7,776 nt of DNA from an uncultured Erysipelotrichaceae bacterium (GTDB taxonomy: Bacteria; Bacillota_I; Bacilli_A; Erysipelotrichales; Erysipelotrichaceae). The DNA lies in assembly GCA_910586285.1 (NCBI GenBank), contig CAJUGR010000087.1, positions 1-7,776 on the forward strand. Reading direction: 5' to 3'. Positions 1-5,844 of the stretch are shown piece by piece (position 1 is the first letter of the stretch; each line of letters starts with the position of its first letter). The notes below the pieces were generated by a model that was not told the DNA's origin, searched no databases, and was given only the letters and a program-made list of their open reading frames with translations. Position numbers and translations under genes: made by a program.

Positions 1-148
1 CCGGTAAAATGCGAATGTAATGCATACGGATTTTACCGGAAACGTGAGCCAAAATCTCGTGTCCGTTTTCCAGTTTCACTTTAAATTGTGCATTTGGCAA
101 AGTATCTTCGACTACGCCATCGATCTCAATAACATCTTGTTTACCCAT
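1..148 (-). CDS. infA: Translation initiation factor IF-1 (5' part, cut by window edge)
   Basis: IF1 binds the A site of the 30S subunit and helps IF2 and IF3 select the initiator tRNA. The visible 49 codons read MGKQDVIEIDGVVEDTLPNA and continue through FKVKLENGHEILAHVSGKIR to MHYIRILP. This is the OB-fold of IF1 and aligns without gaps to the first two thirds of the usual ~72-residue protein; the remaining ~23 residues lie beyond base 1. The start is the ATG at 146-148. An AAGGAGG Shine-Dalgarno site lies at 161-167, a rather long 12 nt upstream, and no better start codon lies between. The gene is separated from adk by 298 nt and appears to have its own promoter (261-290). The family call is very secure; the position as first gene of the alpha block is inferred from usual gene order. 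Confidence 0.97.
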   Translation of the reverse strand, partial: MGKQDVIEIDGVVEDTLPNAQFKVKLENGHEILAHVSGKIRMHYIRILP

Positions 149-160
149 GCTATGGATGTT

Positions 161-167
161 CCTCCTT
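161..167 (-). promoter_or_regulatory. Shine-Dalgarno site of infA
   Basis: AAGGAGG on the minus strand, 12 nt upstream of the infA ATG. The match to anti-Shine-Dalgarno is strong, but the spacing is longer than the 7-10 nt seen at most other genes in this window. It lies 7 nt downstream of the inverted-repeat arm at 175-180, so leader folding could affect access to it (inference). Confidence 0.8.
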
Positions 168-174
168 ATTGATT

Positions 175-228
175 TCTGCCAGTCTGGCAAATAGAAAGAT
201 ATCAGTTAGATCCTTCCCCGGCAGACTG
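175..228 (-). repeat. Inverted repeats in the infA leader (alternative stems)
   Basis: Two overlapping, mutually exclusive stems can be read here. A 7-bp stem pairs CAGTCTG (222-228) with CAGACTG (180-186). A 6-bp stem pairs TCTGCC (220-225) with GGCAGA (175-180). The loop is about 35 to 40 nt, so either stem is only moderately stable. A third option pairs CTGCC (220-224) with an upstream GGCAG (249-253). No known riboswitch or r-protein binding site is recognised. Whether it regulates infA is speculation. Confidence 0.4.
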
Positions 229-260
229 CGCGTTAAACACGAAAAAACCTGCCTTTGTAT

Positions 261-290
261 ATTGTATCAGATTTTATGCCTGTTCGTCCA
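261..290 (-). promoter_or_regulatory. Probable sigma-A type promoter for infA and downstream genes
   Basis: On the minus strand a -10 element TACAAT (261-266; 5 of 6 matches to TATAAT) is preceded by TGA, giving an extended -10 (TGnTACAAT). A -35-like TGGACG (285-290; 4 of 6) stands 18 nt upstream. A transcription start near 254 would give a leader of about 105 nt before infA. A second register, TTGAGA (296-301) with 17 nt spacing to CATAAA (273-278), overlaps it and is weaker at the -10. It is the best promoter-like sequence I noticed in the window, and it falls in the only gap longer than 21 nt. Confidence 0.6.
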
Positions 291-399
291 GTATTTCTCA
301 AGCAGAATCGCCAAGAAATCCAAAACTGTCATGAGTACTAGCTAATATCTGTTGTCGATATGATCATTTGTCACAGCAGATCGATTCGGAAACAGGAAG

Positions 400-418
400 G
401 CAGGTGTACAGCACCTGC
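400..418 (-). repeat. 7-bp perfect hairpin downstream of adk
   Basis: GCAGGTG pairs perfectly with CACCTGC around a 5-nt loop (CTGTA on the minus strand). The sequence after the stem is CTTCCTGTTTCC, pyrimidine-rich but without a proper T-run, so it is at best a weak intrinsic terminator. It may instead protect the 3' end of the upstream message or slow polymerase. It lies 28 nt past the adk stop codon. Confidence 0.5.
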
Positions 419-429
419 GCTCTGTTTTG

Positions 430-444
430 CCGTTTTGATAACGG
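430..444 (-). repeat. Short hairpin immediately after the adk stop
   Basis: CCGTT pairs with AACGG around a 5-nt ATCAA loop, beginning 2 nt after the adk TAA. The stem is only 5 bp and is not followed by a T-run, so it is unlikely to terminate transcription by itself. It may act together with the stronger hairpin at 400-418. Confidence 0.3.
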
Positions 445-446
445 TC

Positions 447-1106
447 TTAGCCAAATGAATAGCCATTCAAGACCGAAGCCACATCAGCCCATACTTTTTC
501 AATCGGCTGATTGGCATTGATATGTTTCACCAGTCCTTTTGCTTCGTAGAAGTCTAAAACCGGCTGTGTCTGTTTCGTATATTCATCCAGACGCACATTC
601 AGGCTTTCCACCGTATCATCCTTACGCTGATACAGCGTTCCGCCACATTGATCACAAATTCCTTCTTGACGCGAAGGCTGTGATTTGATGTGATAAATAG
701 CGCCGCAGTCTTTGCATAAACGACGCCCGGTTACCCGCTCTGCTAATGCCTCAAAAGGTATTTCCATCGCAATGACAATATCAATAGCCATCATTGTACC
801 GCCGGATAGTTTGTCAAATGCAACAGCCTGATCCAAGGTACGTGGGTAACCATCCAACAAAAAGCCGGATTTTTTATCACTGAGATGCTCTAAATAATTC
901 TTCACCATTCCGTTGGTGATTTCATCAGGAACCAACAACCCCTTTTCGATATAGTCCTTCGCTGCTAAACCCAGCTCGGTTTCCATACCGATTTCACTGC
1001 GGAAGATATCTCCGGTAGAGATATGGTTGACGTGATATTTCTTTACGATTCTGGTTGACATCGTGCCTTTGCCGGCACCAGGCCCCCCCATAATCAGAAT
1101 ATTCAT
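447..1106 (-). CDS. adk: Adenylate kinase, zinc-LID form
   Basis: Adk is a cytosolic enzyme that interconverts ATP + AMP and 2 ADP. Counting from the chosen start (219 residues), the P-loop GGPGAGKGT is at 7-15, the AMP-binding STGDIFR at about 30-36, and the DGYPRT motif at about 85-90. The LID has four cysteines at 131, 134, 151 and 154 in a CxxC...CxxC pattern typical of zinc-binding Gram-positive enzymes. The C-terminal R-x-DEY and QP elements are present. A longer reading starts with GTG at 1113-1115, but that GTG lies within the AGAAGGTG ribosome-binding stretch. The ATG at 1104-1106, 8 nt after AGAAGG, is therefore preferred. GKGT is followed by Met-Ser where Gln-Ala is common. Spacing from the secY stop is 12 nt, so co-transcription and translational coupling are likely. 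Confidence 0.97.
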   Translation of the reverse strand: MNILIMGGPGAGKGTMSTRIVKKYHVNHISTGDIFRSEIGMETELGLAAKDYIEKGLLVPDEITNGMVKNYLEHLSDKKSGFLLDGYPRTLDQAVAFDKLSGGTMMAIDIVIAMEIPFEALAERVTGRRLCKDCGAIYHIKSQPSRQEGICDQCGGTLYQRKDDTVESLNVRLDEYTKQTQPVLDFYEAKGLVKHINANQPIEKVWADVASVLNGYSFG

Positions 1107-1114
1107 AGAATTCA

Positions 1115-1120
1115 CCTTCT
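1115..1120 (-). promoter_or_regulatory. Shine-Dalgarno site of adk, overlapping the secY stop
   Basis: AGAAGG on the minus strand. Its first two bases are the last two of the secY TAG stop (1119-1121). It sits 8 nt before the ATG at 1104-1106 and overlaps the in-frame GTG at 1113-1115, which argues for the ATG as the real adk start. Confidence 0.8.
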
Positions 1121-2420
1121 ATCTTGAGATAAAACCTCGATAGGATTTCTGAGTCAATTGCCCTTCCAATTGTTTCACTGTTTCCATCGCTACACCGACT
1201 ACGATAATAACTCCGGTTCCGCCAAGTCCCATTGACTGAGGCAATGACGTAAAGAGCGGTAAAGCATGGGGCAGTACGGCGATAAAGGCAAGGCCGATCG
1301 CTCCCAAAACAGTGATACGGTTCAAAACCTTAGTGATATATTCTTTGGTTTCACTGCCCGGCCGAACTCCAGGAATATAGGAACCGGATTTGCCAAGATT
1401 TTCTGCGATTTTTTCCGGGTCCACCTGCAGTTTTGTATAGAAAAAGGTAAACAATAAGATCAAGATGACATAAATCACCAGACTTTCCGGTGTTGTCAAT
1501 CCCATAAATCTAGTCATGGTCAGCAGCACATCGGATCCTTCCTCAAAGAAGAATCTTGCGATCTGTAACGGTGCTACCATCACGGCAGATGCAAAGATGA
1601 CCGGAATGACACTGGCTGAATTGATTTTCAGCGGCAGATATGTCATATCATTCTTTCGCGTCTGTACGGTACTGCTTGTATACTGAATCGGTATTTTACG
1701 CTCTGCCAACTGCATGAATACGACAAATATCAGAATCAGTACATAACAGAAAATAAACAGACCGAAATTCAAGAGACCGCCAAACATCGCACTGCTGTCC
1801 AGAGAACCGACTAACGTTTGATATGCCGTGGTAAACTGATGCGGCAAACGCGATACGATTCCGGCCATGATGATGATGGATACACCGTTGCCGATGCCCT
1901 TCATGGATATACGATCACCGATCCAAAGCAGGAACAAAGATCCTGCCGTCAAAAGTGTCGAAATATAGAGGCACTGTGCAAATACGGCATCGGTATTTAA
2001 CATAGACGGATAAGTTTTACTAAAGGAATACACCATCGTAAACCCTTGGAAGAAAGACAATACTACCGCCAAATAACGCGTATAGCGATCAAGCTGTTTT
2101 CTTCCGTTCGCTCCGCCTTTGCTTAATTCGGTCAAGGCCGGAATGACATCCATCGAAAGTAATTGAATAATGATGGATGCTGTGATGTAAGGACCAACAC
2201 CCAACGCAAAGATGGATAACTGTTCCAAACCACCGCCGCCCAATAAATTCATCATTGCAATCAATGAATTATCATTGGCACCGCTCAACAGTTCTGCGGT
2301 ATTGACACCTGGAACCGTGATTGCCGCTCCGAAGCGAAAGATGAACAGCATGGCAAGCGTAAAGAGAATGCGATTGCGAATCTCTTTATTCTTGAGCATG
2401 CTGATGAATGTGGTGAACAT
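1119..2420 (-). CDS. secY: Protein translocase subunit SecY
   Basis: SecY is the channel of the SecYEG translocon in the cytoplasmic membrane, through which SecA or the ribosome passes unfolded proteins. The 433-residue product has the usual length and ten hydrophobic segments, roughly at 18-37, 66-90, 116-134, 149-168, 176-192, 214-238, 268-288, 312-329, 369-388 and 398-416. Diagnostic motifs are KGIGNG at 174-179 before TM5, PGVRPG at 350-355 before TM9, GGTG at 400-403 in TM10, and the C-terminal YRGFISR. The start ATG lies 1 nt after the rplO stop. Its ribosome-binding GAGGT is inside the last codons of rplO, so translation of the two genes is probably coupled. The adk gene follows after 12 nt. 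Confidence 0.98.
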   Translation of the reverse strand: MFTTFISMLKNKEIRNRILFTLAMLFIFRFGAAITVPGVNTAELLSGANDNSLIAMMNLLGGGGLEQLSIFALGVGPYITASIIIQLLSMDVIPALTELSKGGANGRKQLDRYTRYLAVVLSFFQGFTMVYSFSKTYPSMLNTDAVFAQCLYISTLLTAGSLFLLWIGDRISMKGIGNGVSIIIMAGIVSRLPHQFTTAYQTLVGSLDSSAMFGGLLNFGLFIFCYVLILIFVVFMQLAERKIPIQYTSSTVQTRKNDMTYLPLKINSASVIPVIFASAVMVAPLQIARFFFEEGSDVLLTMTRFMGLTTPESLVIYVILILLFTFFYTKLQVDPEKIAENLGKSGSYIPGVRPGSETKEYITKVLNRITVLGAIGLAFIAVLPHALPLFTSLPQSMGLGGTGVIIVVGVAMETVKQLEGQLTQKSYRGFISR

Positions 2421-2421
2421 A

Positions 2422-2862
2422 CTAGATTACCTCGGTGGTACCGCCTGCTTGTTCAATCACAGCGACAGCGCTCTTGGAGAATTTATTGGCCTTCACCGTC
2501 AGTTTTTTCTCTAATTCACCCTGTCCCAGAATTTTGATTCCGTTCAATTCTTTTTTCACAAGGCCGCTTTCAATTAACAATTCGGGAGTTACCTCAGTAC
2601 CGTTTTCAAATCGATTCAAGCTTTCCACGTTAACAATGGCATATTCCTTGCGTGCGAAATTGGTGAAGCCGCGTTTCGGCAACCGTCGAGCCAACGGTGT
2701 TTGACCACCCTCAAAGCCCAACCGTACACCGCCGCCGCTGCGGGCGTTCTGACCTTTGCTGCCTTTTCCGGCCGTTTTTCCGTTGCCGGATGCAGGGCCA
2801 CGTCCAACCCGATTACGTTTATGGCGGGAACCATCGGTATACTTCATTTCATGTAATTTCAT
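2422..2862 (-). CDS. rplO: 50S ribosomal protein L15 (uL15)
   Basis: L15 is a 23S rRNA-binding protein of the large subunit, important late in 50S assembly. The 146-residue product starts MKLHEMKYTDGSRHKRNRVG. It has the long Gly/Lys/Arg-rich N-terminal extension (about 17-60, with GRG, GNGKTAGKG, GQNARSGGG and GFEGGQ) that threads into rRNA, followed by RLPKRGF and a globular C-terminal domain with KVLGQG-like ILGQGEL. Length and order are normal. AGGAGG (2870-2875) is 7 nt before the ATG. The gene directly follows rpsE, without the rpmD (L30) that often sits between them. The last codons of rplO contain the Shine-Dalgarno site of secY. Confidence 0.98.
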   Translation of the reverse strand: MKLHEMKYTDGSRHKRNRVGRGPASGNGKTAGKGSKGQNARSGGGVRLGFEGGQTPLARRLPKRGFTNFARKEYAIVNVESLNRFENGTEVTPELLIESGLVKKELNGIKILGQGELEKKLTVKANKFSKSAVAVIEQAGGTTEVI

Positions 2863-2876
2863 GTTTATTCCTCCTA

Positions 2877-3386
2877 TTAACCGCGAATTTCTTCAGGTTT
2901 TTTACCACGGAGTGCTGCTACATCCTCAATCGTTCTCAGGTTCTTAAGCGCATCGATTGTTGCACGAACCATATTGATCGGGGTACGACTGCCAATACAT
3001 TTGGTCAAAATATCATTAATTCCGGCCAATTCGACTACGGCACGTACCGCACCGCCTGCGATAACTCCGGTACCTTCGGATGCCGGGCGAATAAACACTT
3101 CGCCTGCCCCGTATCTGCCGGTCATATCATGAGGAATGGTTCCGTTGATAATCGGTACGGTAAAGACATTTTTCTTTGCGTCCTCCACTGCTTTTTTAAT
3201 CGCATCGGGAACCTCATTTGCCTTACCGGTTCCAAATCCCACGCGTCCTTTTTTATCTCCGATCACAACAAGAGCGGCAAAACGGAAACGACGTCCACCT
3301 TTTACTACTTTTGTTACACGGTTGATTGTCACAACGCGTTCTTCAAATTCTTTATCACGCTGATCTCTTCTTGGTTTGCGTTCCAT
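2877..3386 (-). CDS. rpsE: 30S ribosomal protein S5 (uS5)
   Basis: S5 lies at the mRNA entry side of the 30S subunit, is important for decoding accuracy, and carries the loop where spectinomycin-resistance changes occur. The 169-residue product has the N-terminal double-stranded-RNA-binding-like domain with VTKVVKGGRRF (24-34, the spectinomycin loop region) and GFGTGKANEVPDAI (50-63). The C-terminal domain has IRPASEGTGVIAGGAVR (99-115) and SRTPINMVRAT. The ORF ends in two consecutive in-frame stops, TAA then TAG, the second merging into the AGGAGG of rplO. The ATG lies 12 nt after the rplR TAG, which itself overlaps AGGAGGT. No resistance-type change is evident, though I compare from memory only. 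Confidence 0.98.
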   Translation of the reverse strand: MERKPRRDQRDKEFEERVVTINRVTKVVKGGRRFRFAALVVIGDKKGRVGFGTGKANEVPDAIKKAVEDAKKNVFTVPIINGTIPHDMTGRYGAGEVFIRPASEGTGVIAGGAVRAVVELAGINDILTKCIGSRTPINMVRATIDALKNLRTIEDVAALRGKKPEEIRG

Positions 3387-3398
3387 TTGCGCTACCTC

Positions 3399-3755
3399 CT
3401 AAAATTTCAAGCCGGCTTCTCGGGCCGCCTCTGCCAATGCCTGTACTCGACCGTGATAGACATAACCTCCGCGATCAAATACCACATTGGTAATATTTTT
3501 TGCTAATGCTGCTTTGGCAATGGCTTCGCCTACTTTTTTTGCAGCTTCCACATTGCCGCCGTTTTCCAGTTTCAGAGAAACACTGCTTGCCGCTGCCAGC
3601 GTTGTTTGATTCACATCGTCAATGATCTGTGCATGAATGTTGGCATTTGAACGGAAGACATTCAAGCGGGGACATTCAGGAGTACCGCTGATTTTTTTAC
3701 GAACACGTGCATGACGACGAAGTCTTTCATCATTTCTTGAAGTTTTCTTAAGCAT
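3399..3755 (-). CDS. rplR: 50S ribosomal protein L18 (uL18)
   Basis: L18 binds 5S rRNA and, together with L5, helps anchor it in the central protuberance of the 50S subunit. The 118-residue product has the basic N-terminus MLKKTSRNDERLRRHARVRK, the PRLNVFRSNANIHAQIID strand region (about 29-46) and the C-terminal FDRGGYVYHGRVQALAEAAREAGL motif (about 93-116). All are characteristic of bacterial L18 of normal length. AAAGGAG stands upstream of the ATG in a 21-nt gap after rplF. The TAG stop is fused to the Shine-Dalgarno site of rpsE. Confidence 0.98.
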   Translation of the reverse strand: MLKKTSRNDERLRRHARVRKKISGTPECPRLNVFRSNANIHAQIIDDVNQTTLAAASSVSLKLENGGNVEAAKKVGEAIAKAALAKNITNVVFDRGGYVYHGRVQALAEAAREAGLKF

Positions 3756-3776
3756 TGTTCAATTTCTCCTTTCCCA

Positions 3777-4322
3777 CTATTTCTTACCGGCCGTCTTGCC
3801 TTCCTTACGACGAACGTATTCGTTCTTATAACGAACACCTTTGCCTTTGTAAGGTTCCGGCTTTCTGCTGGCTCTTACATTCGCTGCGAATTCACCGACT
3901 AACTGTTTATCGATACCGGAAATTTCAATCTCGGTTGCCGATTTACATTCCGCTTTTAATCCTTCCGGAATGATAAATTCCACGGGATGAGAATATCCGA
4001 TATTCAAGGTCAATTTATTGCCGGATACCGCAGATCGAAAACCGATTCCGACCAACTCCAACGATTTGGTAAATCCGTCGGATACGCCTTCGACCATATT
4101 GTGCAGTAAGGCACGGGTTGTACCATGCAGCTGCTTCGTGTGCTTTTCATCATTCGGACGAATGACTTTAATTTCATTTTCTTCCTGTTTAATTTCCATC
4201 AAACCGGAAAACTGACGCGTCAAAGTTCCTTTCGGACCCTTCACAGTCACCTCGTTCCCGCTGGCGATGCTGACTTCTACACCGGCAGGAACGGTAATCG
4301 CTTTATTACCGATACGTGACAT
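3777..4322 (-). CDS. rplF: 50S ribosomal protein L6 (uL6)
   Basis: L6 sits near the factor-binding region of the 50S subunit and contacts helix 97 of 23S rRNA. The 181-residue product starts MSRIGNKAITVPAGVEV and shows the two related halves of L6. The first contains VKGPKGTLTRQF (about 28-39). The second contains ELVGIGFRSAVSGNKLTLNI (about 90-109) and ends with the typical RKPEPYKGKGVRYKNEYVRRKEGKTAGKK tail, given here only as landmarks: EPYKGKGVRY then RRKEGKTAGKK. GGAGGT lies 9 nt before the ATG in the 20-nt gap after rpsH. The stop is TAG. Confidence 0.98.
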   Translation of the reverse strand: MSRIGNKAITVPAGVEVSIASGNEVTVKGPKGTLTRQFSGLMEIKQEENEIKVIRPNDEKHTKQLHGTTRALLHNMVEGVSDGFTKSLELVGIGFRSAVSGNKLTLNIGYSHPVEFIIPEGLKAECKSATEIEISGIDKQLVGEFAANVRASRKPEPYKGKGVRYKNEYVRRKEGKTAGKK

Positions 4323-4342
4323 TTCTTATACCTCCGCTACTT

Positions 4343-4738
4343 CTACCATACGTAAGCCAGCACTTCGCCGCCTACGTGTTTTGCTCTTGCTTCTTTATCG
4401 GTCATAACCCCTTCTGAGGTGGAAATGATCGCAATCCCCAAACCGTTTAATACCCGCGGAATTGCATCCACTTTGGCATAGGCACGCAAGCCCGGTTTGG
4501 AAATACGTTTTAAACCACTGATTACTTTTTCACCGTTAGGACCGTATTTCAATGTAATCGTCATGGTCTTTTTCACATCGCCGGACACGGAATAATCCGT
4601 GATAAAACCTTCGTTCTTCAAGATTTTTGCGATGGCTTCTTTTTCTTTGTTTGCGGGCATCGCTACCGTTTCGTGACGTGCTTGTAAGCCGTTACGAATT
4701 CTGGTAAGCATATCCGCAATCGGATCTGTCATAATCAT
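4343..4738 (-). CDS. rpsH: 30S ribosomal protein S8 (uS8)
   Basis: S8 is a primary binder of the central domain of 16S rRNA. In E. coli it also represses the spc operon by binding mRNA near rplE; I see no convincing counterpart site here. The 131-residue product begins MIMTDPIADMLTRIRNG and keeps KYGPNGEKVISGLKRISKPG (64-83), the ISTSEG turn (105-110) and the closing TDKEARAKHVGGEVLAYVW (113-131). A second Met at codon 3 is possible, but the first ATG is closer to AAGGAGG, 10 nt away, and family members commonly start MxMTDPIADML. Spacing after rpsN is 18 nt. Confidence 0.98.
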   Translation of the reverse strand: MIMTDPIADMLTRIRNGLQARHETVAMPANKEKEAIAKILKNEGFITDYSVSGDVKKTMTITLKYGPNGEKVISGLKRISKPGLRAYAKVDAIPRVLNGLGIAIISTSEGVMTDKEARAKHVGGEVLAYVW

Positions 4739-4756
4739 CTGAACGTTTCCTCCTTC

Positions 4757-4942
4757 TTACCAACTTGCCTTTTTTACCCCCGGGATCTGGCCTTTGTAAG
4801 CCAACTCACGGAAGCAAATACGACACAGCTTGTATTTACGCAATACGGAGTGAGGGCGTCCACATCGTTCACAACGTGTGTACTCACGCACTTTGTACTT
4901 CTGAGGACGGTTACATTTATTAATCATTGCTTTCTTTGCCAT
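4757..4942 (-). CDS. rpsN: 30S ribosomal protein S14, zinc-binding short form (uS14)
   Basis: S14 packs into the head of the 30S subunit with S3 and S10. This is the 61-residue zinc-ribbon type (rpsZ-like), not the ~89-residue zinc-free form. The four ligands are C24, C27, C40 and C43 (CERC...CRIC), with an extra C10. It ends GQIPGVKKASW as in Bacilli. AGGAGG overlaps the rplE TAG, and the ATG follows after 12 nt; the ATG at 4945-4947, out of frame, is not used. A second zinc-free paralogue elsewhere in the genome cannot be excluded. Confidence 0.98.
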   Translation of the reverse strand: MAKKAMINKCNRPQKYKVREYTRCERCGRPHSVLRKYKLCRICFRELAYKGQIPGVKKASW

Positions 4943-4954
4943 TTCATTGTCCTC

Positions 4955-5494
4955 CTATTTCTTGAAAGGCATACCCATATCGGATAATAATGCCTTTGCT
5001 TCTTCATTGGTTTTGGCACTTGTTACAATTACGATATCCATACCGCGAATTTTGCTGACTTTATCGTAATCAATTTCCGGGAAGATCAACTGTTCCTTAA
5101 CACCCAACGTGTAGTTACCACGACCGTCAAATGAAGTATCACTGACACCACGGAAATCACGTACACGCGGCAAGGAAATGTTCATCAATTTATCCAAGAA
5201 ATCATACATTTTCTCGGAACGCAGCGTTACCTTACAGCCGATCGGCATACCGGCACGAAGCTTAAAGTTCGCAATGGACTTCTTCGCTCTGGTTACAACG
5301 GCTTTTTGACCGGTAATCTGCTCCAATTCCCGAACGGCATCTTCCAATGCTTTTGCATTTTGAATGGCATCACCGACACCGATATTCACAACGACTTTTT
5401 CCACAGCAGGAACTTCCATCACGTTTTTATATTGGAATTTTTCCATCAAAGCGGGAATTACAGTTTCCTTATATTTCTGTTCTAGGCGGTTCAT
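4955..5494 (-). CDS. rplE: 50S ribosomal protein L5 (uL5)
   Basis: L5 binds 5S rRNA and touches the P-site tRNA from the central protuberance. The 179-residue product has the family landmarks: KVVVNIGVGDA (33-43), TGQKAVVTRAKKSIANFKLR (about 61-80), GMPIGCKVTLR (82-92), LPRVRDFRGV (about 109-118), GRGNYTLGVKEQLIFPEIDYD (about 124-144) and the C-terminal RGMDIVIVTSAKTNEEA. Length is normal. The start ATG is 12 nt after the rplX TAG, which overlaps the AGGAGGGG ribosome-binding site. Its own TAG overlaps the AGGAGG of rpsN. Confidence 0.98.
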   Translation of the reverse strand: MNRLEQKYKETVIPALMEKFQYKNVMEVPAVEKVVVNIGVGDAIQNAKALEDAVRELEQITGQKAVVTRAKKSIANFKLRAGMPIGCKVTLRSEKMYDFLDKLMNISLPRVRDFRGVSDTSFDGRGNYTLGVKEQLIFPEIDYDKVSKIRGMDIVIVTSAKTNEEAKALLSDMGMPFKK

Positions 5495-5506
5495 ATTCGT
5501 CCCCTC

Positions 5507-5830
5507 CTACTTCAAGACAGTGCCGCTTTTTTTATAGTAGCGCACTTTCGTCTGATTGCCTTTTTTGTCTGTTTCTACTTTATAGCCGATTCTGCTCGCG
5601 GTTTTTGCCTTGGCATCATATGCCATGACATTGGAAACATGGATCGGCATTTCCTTCTCAATGATGCCGCCATCCGGATTTTGTTGGGTCGGTTTCAAAT
5701 GTTTCTTCGCCACATTGACGCCTTCCACAATCACCTTGTTTTTCTTCGGCAGAACCTGAAGTACTTCAGCGACTGTGCCCTTGTATGCACCGGCAATGAC
5801 CTGTACTTTATCACCTTTTTTGATTTTCAT
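5507..5830 (-). CDS. rplX: 50S ribosomal protein L24 (uL24)
   Basis: L24 is an early assembly initiator of the 50S subunit, located at the edge of the polypeptide exit tunnel. From the chosen ATG the product has 107 residues. It begins MKIKKGDKVQVIAGAYKGTV, which is the KOW motif, followed by NKVIVEGVNVAKKH and GGIIEKEMPIHVSNVM, all typical of L24. A longer reading of 110 codons starts at GTG 5837-5839 (GTG TGT CCA ATG). That GTG overlaps the AGGAGG at 5839-5844, so it cannot be served by it, while the ATG at 5828-5830 is 8 nt downstream. The rplN stop is 12 nt upstream. Confidence 0.97.
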   Translation of the reverse strand: MKIKKGDKVQVIAGAYKGTVAEVLQVLPKKNKVIVEGVNVAKKHLKPTQQNPDGGIIEKEMPIHVSNVMAYDAKAKTASRIGYKVETDKKGNQTKVRYYKKSGTVLK

Positions 5831-5838
5831 TGGACACA

Positions 5839-5844
5839 CCTCCT
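5839..5844 (-). promoter_or_regulatory. Shine-Dalgarno site of rplX, overlapping the rplN stop
   Basis: AGGAGG on the minus strand shares two bases with the rplN TAG (5843-5845) and touches the spurious GTG start at 5837-5839. Its spacing of 8 nt to the ATG at 5828-5830 decides the rplX start. Confidence 0.85.

Larger units (their letters stand above)
149..446 (-). other. 298-nt intergenic region between adk and infA
   Basis: This is the only substantial non-coding stretch in the window. Read along the minus strand it holds two small hairpins just after the adk stop (430-444 and 400-418), a featureless A/T-rich middle, the probable infA promoter (261-290), a leader with inverted repeats (175-228) and the infA Shine-Dalgarno site. 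No coding frame with a ribosome-binding site was found. In B. subtilis, map occupies this position; there is no room for it here and no recognisable remnant. Confidence 0.75.

Noticed and set aside
267..332. 21-codon minus-strand frame with a hydrophobic N-terminal half in the adk-infA gap
   Set aside because: No Shine-Dalgarno site, and it runs into the probable infA -10 region. A frame this short is expected by chance, and it does not resemble map or any peptide I know.
1113..1115. GTG as start of adk (three extra residues)
   Set aside because: It lies within the AGAAGGTG ribosome-binding stretch. The ATG at 1104-1106 has proper spacing and gives the standard Adk N-terminus.
2697..3506. 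Plus-strand open frame of 269 codons opposite rplO, rpsE and rplR
   Set aside because: It lies antisense to three unmistakable ribosomal-protein genes, has no ribosome-binding site, and has no recognisable protein character. Long antisense frames arise easily from codon bias.
5400..5560. S8 translational-repressor site near the rplX/rplE junction, as in E. coli
   Set aside because: I looked for an S8-binding helix resembling that of 16S rRNA and saw no convincing stem. The junction is only 12 nt and dominated by the Shine-Dalgarno site.
5837..5839. GTG as start of rplX (three extra residues)
   Set aside because: It overlaps the AGGAGG site that correctly serves the ATG at 5828-5830, and L24 proteins normally begin at the MKIKKGD-like position.
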